Assembly (NCBI RefSeq): GCF_958405655.1
Contig: NZ_CATYWO010000005.1
Span: 124,001-188,000 of the forward strand
DNA: 64,000 nucleotides
Origin: Ralstonia condita
Lineage (GTDB): Bacteria; Pseudomonadota; Gammaproteobacteria; Burkholderiales; Burkholderiaceae
Direction of reading: 5' to 3'
The translations under genes were made by a program, and so were the position numbers. Below the pieces are notes generated by a model that worked only from the letters and a program-made list of their open reading frames with translations, was not told where the DNA came from and ran no database searches. Of this stretch, positions 60,098-64,000 are shown piece after piece. Positions within the stretch are counted from its first letter, which is position 1; each line of letters starts with the position of its first letter.

Positions 60098-60129
60098 TCG
60101 TTGCACGGTTTCTTGACTTTGGAGACTTC

Positions 60130-60894
60130 ATGTCGATTCGTACCGAGACCGCAGACGGTGTCCTGACGCTGACCTTTGATCGTCTGGATCGCAAGAACGC
60201 GATCACCGCTGCGATGTATCAGACCCTGGCAGATGCACTCGTTGCTGCCGAGACCGATCCGGCCGTGCGCGTGATCGTGATCGCGGGCCACGAAAGCGTC
60301 TTCACTGCCGGCAACGATCTCGAAGACTTCATGAAGCATCCGCCGAAGGACGAGACGGCCCCGGTCCATCAATTCCTCAGGGCCATCAGCACGGCCACCA
60401 AGCCGCTGATCGCGTCGGTGAGCGGCGCGGCGGTTGGTGTGGGCACGACCATGCTGCTGCATTGCGATCTGGTCTACGCCTCGGAGACGGCCAAGCTGTC
60501 GATGCCGTTTGCGCAGCTGGGGCTCTGCCCGGAAGCCGCTTCGAGCCTGCTGCTTCCGCAACTCGCTGGTTATCACCGCGCCGCTGACAAACTGCTCTTC
60601 GGCGAACCGTTCGACGCCCACGAGGCGCGCGAGCTGGGCCTCGTCAACCGCGTGCTGCCCGTGGGCGAGCTGGACGCGTTCGTGAGCGCACAGGCGCGTA
60701 AGCTCACGCTGCTGCCGCCGGTTTCGCTGCGTGCGACCAAGCGGTTGATGAAGGAAGGCGCCATGCCGCAGGTCGCGGCGCGCATGTCGATCGAAGGCAA
60801 GCAGTTCGGCGAAATGCTGCGTGCGCCGGAAGCACGCGAGGCCTTCACGGCCTTCTTCGAGAAGCGCCGTCCGGACTTTTCGAAGTTCAACTGA
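60130..60894 (+). CDS. Enoyl-CoA hydratase/isomerase family protein
   Basis: A 254-aa crotonase-fold enzyme. The first oxyanion-hole segment is HESVFTAGNDLEDFMKHPP and the second is SGAAVGVGTTMLLHCDLVYA. PFAQLGLCPEAASSLLLPQL contains an acidic residue at the catalytic position typical of isomerase or PaaG-type members. It may handle unsaturated chains that the main multienzyme cannot. It is the last gene of the operon, closed by a bidirectional terminator. Confidence 0.9.
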   Translation: MSIRTETADGVLTLTFDRLDRKNAITAAMYQTLADALVAAETDPAVRVIVIAGHESVFTAGNDLEDFMKHPPKDETAPVHQFLRAISTATKPLIASVSGAAVGVGTTMLLHCDLVYASETAKLSMPFAQLGLCPEAASSLLLPQLAGYHRAADKLLFGEPFDAHEARELGLVNRVLPVGELDAFVSAQARKLTLLPPVSLRATKRLMKEGAMPQVAARMSIEGKQFGEMLRAPEAREAFTAFFEKRRPDFSKFN

Positions 60895-60913
60895 GCGGTG
60901 CGTCGCCCAAAAG

Positions 60914-60941
60914 AAAACCCGGCCTTGGCCGGGTTTTTTTT
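60914..60941. terminator. Bidirectional Rho-independent terminator
   Basis: AACCCGGCC (60916-60924) pairs with GGCCGGGTT (60927-60935) and is flanked by an A run on the left and T8 on the right. It serves the plus-strand hydratase and the convergent thioesterase gene. Confidence 0.9.
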
Positions 60942-60954
60942 CAAGCGTGGCGCC

Positions 60955-61374
60955 TTACTGCGGCGGCAGGACGCGCGGCTTGCGGCTGTCGTCGGTGGCC
61001 ACGTAGGTGAGCGTGGCTTCCGTCACCTTGACGGTCTCGTGGCGGCCGCTGCTGCCCATGCGCTGGGCATAGACCTCTACGTCCACGGTGATGGATGTGC
61101 GGCCCGTCTTCACCACGCTTGCATAAAAGCTCACGAGGTCGCCTACGTAGACGGGTTGCTTGAAGACGAAAGAGTTGACGGCGATCGTCGCCACGCGGCC
61201 GTTGGCGCGTACCACCGCGGGAATCGACCCCGCAATGTCCACCTGCGACATGATCCAGCCGCCGAAGACGTCGCCGTGGACATTGGCGTCGGAGGGCATT
61301 GGCATCACGCGCACGGCGGGCTGCTTGTTGGCGGGCAGCGTGACGGTTTCGGTAGCGGCTTGGGTGTCGGACAT
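60955..61374 (-). CDS. Acyl-CoA thioesterase, YciA type
   Basis: A 139-aa hotdog-fold thioesterase hydrolysing acyl-CoA to free acid and CoA. The family block SDANVHGDVFGGWIMSQVDIAG contains the catalytic Asn/Asp region, and GDLVSFYASVVKTGRTSITV is the central strand pair. The C terminus ends SRKPRVLPPQ. ATG 61374 gives MSDTQAATETVTLP and the usual length; a longer in-frame start lies in the divergent promoter. The convergent terminator at 60914 ends it. Confidence 0.9.
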   Translation of the reverse strand: MSDTQAATETVTLPANKQPAVRVMPMPSDANVHGDVFGGWIMSQVDIAGSIPAVVRANGRVATIAVNSFVFKQPVYVGDLVSFYASVVKTGRTSITVDVEVYAQRMGSSGRHETVKVTEATLTYVATDDSRKPRVLPPQ

Positions 61375-61482
61375 GATGAGGCAGGGAAGCATGGAGGCGG
61401 GGCAGGCACCGTCCGGGCGGCACGGGGCGGACCAGGATGATCGGTGGGAGAATACACAATCCGCTATTTTATTGCACCGCAC

Positions 61483-63324
61483 ATGCGTCGCTTCCCTGCC
61501 TCCTCCGAACCGCCTCCGCCAGGGGCAGCCGCCCGCGGCGATTGGCGCACCATCAAGAGCCTCTTGCCGTATCTGTTGGCGTACAAATGGCGGGTGGGTC
61601 TGGCGCTGTCGTTCCTGATCGCTGCCAAGGTGGCCAACCTTGGCGTGCCGATGGTCATGAAGCGGCTGATCGATTCGATGAACGTCTCGCCCAGCGACCC
61701 GCGTGCGCTGCTGGTCGTGCCAGTGGGCATCATCGTCGGCTATGGGCTGCTGCGGCTCTCAACGTCGCTGTTTTCGGAACTGCGCGAAATGCTCTTCGCA
61801 AAAGTGACGGAGAGCTCGGTGCGCACGCTTGCGCTGCAAGTGTTCAGGCATCTGCATGCGCTGTCGCTGCGTTTTCATCTCGAACGCCAGACCGGCGGCA
61901 TGAGCCGCGACATCGAGCGTGGCACGCGAGGCATTCAATCGCTGATCTCGTATTCGCTGTACAGTATCCTGCCGACGCTGGTCGAGGTCGGCCTCGTCAT
62001 CACGTACTTCTTTGTGAAGTACGACGTGTGGTTCGCGCTCATCACGTTCTGTGCGCTTGTGACCTATATCGTCTTTACCGTGACGGTGACGAACTGGCGC
62101 ACGCACTTCCGCCGCAGGATGAACGAACTCGATTCGCGCGCCAACCAGAAGGCGATCGACTCGCTGCTCAATTTCGAAACGGTCAAGTACTTCGGCAACG
62201 AGGATTACGAGGCGCGCCGCTACGATGAGAACCTGAGGCACTACCGCGCCGCGGCGATCCGTTCGCAGCAATCGCTGTCGATGCTCAACTTCGGCCAGCA
62301 GTTCATCGTGGCCACAGCACTCGTCCTCATCCTGTACCGCGCAACGCAAGGCGTGGCAGCCGGACACATGACACTGGGCGATCTGGTGCTGGTCAACACG
62401 CTGATGCTGCAGATCTACATCCCGCTCAACTTCCTGGGCGTCATCTACCGCGAGTTGAAGCAGGCCGTGACGGACATGGATCGGATGTTCCAACTGCTGC
62501 ACACGAACCGGGAGGTGGCTGACAAGCCAGGCGCGCCGCCGCTGGCCGTGCATGCAGGCGAAGTGCGATTCGCGCACGTCGACTTCGGTTATGAGGCGAA
62601 CCGGCAGATCCTGTTCGATGTGGATTTCACCATTCCCGCCGGTACGACCACGGCCGTGGTGGGGCAGAGCGGCTCCGGCAAATCCACCCTGGCGCGATTG
62701 CTGTTTCGCTTCTATGACGCCAAGTCCGGCGCGATCGAGATCGACGGTCAGGACGTCCGCGATGTCACGCAGGCCAGCGTCCGTGCGGCGATCGGCATCG
62801 TTCCGCAAGATACGGTGCTGTTCAACGACAGCATCTTCTACAACATCGCCTACGGCCGCCCGGATGCCACACGCGAAGAGGTGATCGAAGCCGCCCGCGC
62901 GGCGCAAATCCATCATTTCGTCGAATCGCTGCCAGAGGGTTACGACACGCAGGTCGGCGAGCGAGGCCTCAAGCTCTCGGGCGGCGAGAAGCAGCGCGTC
63001 GCCATTGCGCGCACCTTGCTCAAGCGCCCCCCGATCCTCGTGTTCGACGAGGCGACCTCCGCGCTGGATTCGCGCACCGAGCATGCGATCCAGGGCGAGC
63101 TGATGCGCCTCGCGCAGAATCACACCACGCTGGTGATTGCGCACCGACTTTCCACCATCGTCGGTGCGCACCAGATCCTGGTGATGGAGCACGGTCGCAT
63201 CATCGAACGCGGTACGCACGAATCATTGTTGCGCGCGGATGGCCGCTACGCGCAGATGTGGCGCATGCAGGCCCGCGAGCCCGAGCGAACGCCGGTTGAG
63301 CCGGAACAGGCCGAGGACGCCTAA
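61483..63324 (+). CDS. Atm1-type heavy-metal/glutathione ABC exporter
   Basis: A half-size ABC exporter of about 613 aa. Six helices lie in the first 330 residues with the ATM1/HMT1 signature SLLNFETVKYFGNEDYEARRYDE. The ATPase has Walker A VVGQSGSGKSTLARLL, signature GLKLSGGEKQRVAIARTLL, Walker B PILVFDEATSALDSRTEH and the H-loop VIAHRLSTIV. Relatives export glutathione-bound metals or persulfides. ATG 61483 (MRRFPASSEPP) has no ribosome site. GTG 61444 has AGGATG 6 nt upstream and would add 13 residues, so the start is open. Confidence 0.9.
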   Translation: MRRFPASSEPPPPGAAARGDWRTIKSLLPYLLAYKWRVGLALSFLIAAKVANLGVPMVMKRLIDSMNVSPSDPRALLVVPVGIIVGYGLLRLSTSLFSELREMLFAKVTESSVRTLALQVFRHLHALSLRFHLERQTGGMSRDIERGTRGIQSLISYSLYSILPTLVEVGLVITYFFVKYDVWFALITFCALVTYIVFTVTVTNWRTHFRRRMNELDSRANQKAIDSLLNFETVKYFGNEDYEARRYDENLRHYRAAAIRSQQSLSMLNFGQQFIVATALVLILYRATQGVAAGHMTLGDLVLVNTLMLQIYIPLNFLGVIYRELKQAVTDMDRMFQLLHTNREVADKPGAPPLAVHAGEVRFAHVDFGYEANRQILFDVDFTIPAGTTTAVVGQSGSGKSTLARLLFRFYDAKSGAIEIDGQDVRDVTQASVRAAIGIVPQDTVLFNDSIFYNIAYGRPDATREEVIEAARAAQIHHFVESLPEGYDTQVGERGLKLSGGEKQRVAIARTLLKRPPILVFDEATSALDSRTEHAIQGELMRLAQNHTTLVIAHRLSTIVGAHQILVMEHGRIIERGTHESLLRADGRYAQMWRMQAREPERTPVEPEQAEDA

Positions 63325-63348
63325 GCAGGATGGGGAAGAGGGAACCCG

Positions 63349-64000
63349 ATGGAACTCAAATGGCTGGAAGACTTCATCAGCCTCGCCGAGACGCACAGCT
63401 TCTCACGCTCGGCCGAATTGCGGCACGTCACGCAGCCCGCGTTTTCGCGGCGCATCCAGTCGCTGGAGGCGTGGCTGGGCAATGAGCTGATCGATCGATC
63501 AAGCTACCCGACACGGCTCACGCCTGCAGGCGAGGTGTTCTACGAGCAGGCCCTGGCGATGCTCGCGCAGGTGAGCGAGACGCGTGCGCTGATGCGTGGC
63601 CAGCGTCCCGCGAGCGCATCCACCATCGACTTTGCCGTGCCGCACACGCTGTCCCTCACGTTCTTTCCGGGCTGGCTAGCGCAGGTGGAGGAGCGGATCG
63701 GCAAGCTGCAATGCCGGCTGCGCGCGCTCAATGTGCACGACGCCGTGATGACACTGGTGGAGGGTGGCTGCGATCTCGTCATGGTCTACCACCATGCGCG
63801 CCAGATGATCCAGCTCGACCCCACGCGCTACGACATGCTGGTGCTCGGCACGGAGCGGCTATCACCGTTCTCCAAGCCTGACGCGAACGGGCGGCCTATC
63901 TATCGGCTGACTCCCACGGCGCGCAAGCCTATCGCCTATCTGAGCTATACGCCCAATGCCTTTCTCGGCCGCATGGTCGACGTGTTGCTGGAGAACTCAC
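63349..64000 (+). CDS. LysR-family regulator, HypT-like (cut by window edge)
   Basis: The first 217 residues of a LysR transcription factor. The winged helix-turn-helix is HSFSRSAELRHVTQPAFSRR. The effector domain begins STIDFAVPHTLSLTFFPGWL. The closing segment YLSYTPNAFLGRMVDVLLEN matches by eye the equivalent part of E. coli HypT, a hypochlorite-responsive LysR member. The 3' end, about 90 residues, is outside the window. It starts 24 nt after the ABC exporter gene and may share its transcript. An AAGAGGGAACC ribosome site precedes ATG 63349. Confidence 0.88.
   Translation, partial: MELKWLEDFISLAETHSFSRSAELRHVTQPAFSRRIQSLEAWLGNELIDRSSYPTRLTPAGEVFYEQALAMLAQVSETRALMRGQRPASASTIDFAVPHTLSLTFFPGWLAQVEERIGKLQCRLRALNVHDAVMTLVEGGCDLVMVYHHARQMIQLDPTRYDMLVLGTERLSPFSKPDANGRPIYRLTPTARKPIAYLSYTPNAFLGRMVDVLLENS

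Overview
The window is ordinary chromosomal DNA of a high-GC betaproteobacterium, most likely a Ralstonia or close relative in the Burkholderiaceae. This is judged from protein similarity recognised by eye and from gene order (uvrA / MFS / ssb; ubiE-ubiJ-ubiB; fmdB / DUF502 / aspS / nudB / clsB; the very large FAD/Fe-S oxidoreductase). I see no insertion sequence, prophage, tRNA, rRNA or CRISPR array. Genes are densely packed with many 1-4 nt start/stop overlaps. The high GC content produces long antisense open frames, which I treat as shadows.

Layout. (1) 1-3030: 5' part of uvrA, a divergent MFS exporter, and ssb with a terminator. (2) 3111-14745: a lipid-like pigment or polyene cluster related to aryl-polyene/xanthomonadin clusters. 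A minus-strand operon runs from a COG4648 membrane protein through an adenylation-dehydratase fusion, LpxL-like acyltransferase, LolA-like carrier, MMPL exporter, polysaccharide deacetylase, ketosynthase, chain-length factor and ApeP-like dehydratase to a small 11-mer-repeat protein. An acyl carrier protein and a GT2 glycosyltransferase are divergent. No ketoreductase or thioesterase is visible. (3) 15024-19275: HSL-type hydrolase, HEXXH protein, gluconokinase and acyl-CoA ligase. (4) 19949-24471: the most interesting locus. It encodes a 454-aa Asn/Thr- then Gly-rich exported protein, two small exported proteins that share a RLDxxRGG double-glycine site, a periplasmic C39 peptidase, and an outer-membrane barrel with an N-terminal coiled coil. 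The parts match the Fap functional-amyloid export system (FapD/FapF-like) but the substrates look different.

(5) 24710-34691: queF-ilvA, a KirBac-type K+ channel, an SpmA-SpmB fusion, a YqaA membrane protein, the 1341-aa DUF3683 FAD/Fe-S oxidoreductase and a HIT protein. (6) 34798-42030: an SbmA/ABCD-type transporter and the ubiquinone genes ubiE, ubiJ and ubiB with DUF971, Tim44-like and TPMT-like neighbours. (7) 42261-50588: Na+/solute symporter, fmdB, DUF502, aspS, a coiled-coil membrane protein, nudB, an EEP phosphodiesterase and clsB. (8) 50631-60894: a CoA-transferase, then a TetR regulator with palindromes upstream and a beta-oxidation operon (FadE-type dehydrogenase, hydroxyacyl-CoA dehydrogenase/hydratase, thiolase, DegV protein, enoyl-CoA hydratase). 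(9) 60955-64000: YciA thioesterase, an Atm1-type ABC exporter and a truncated HypT-like LysR regulator at the window edge.

Functionally the window is rich in acyl chemistry: polyene-type synthesis and export to the outer membrane, activation and breakdown of fatty acids, and cardiolipin and quinone metabolism. It also carries one surface-fibre-like export locus. All homology statements are from recognition of motifs; no database search was run.
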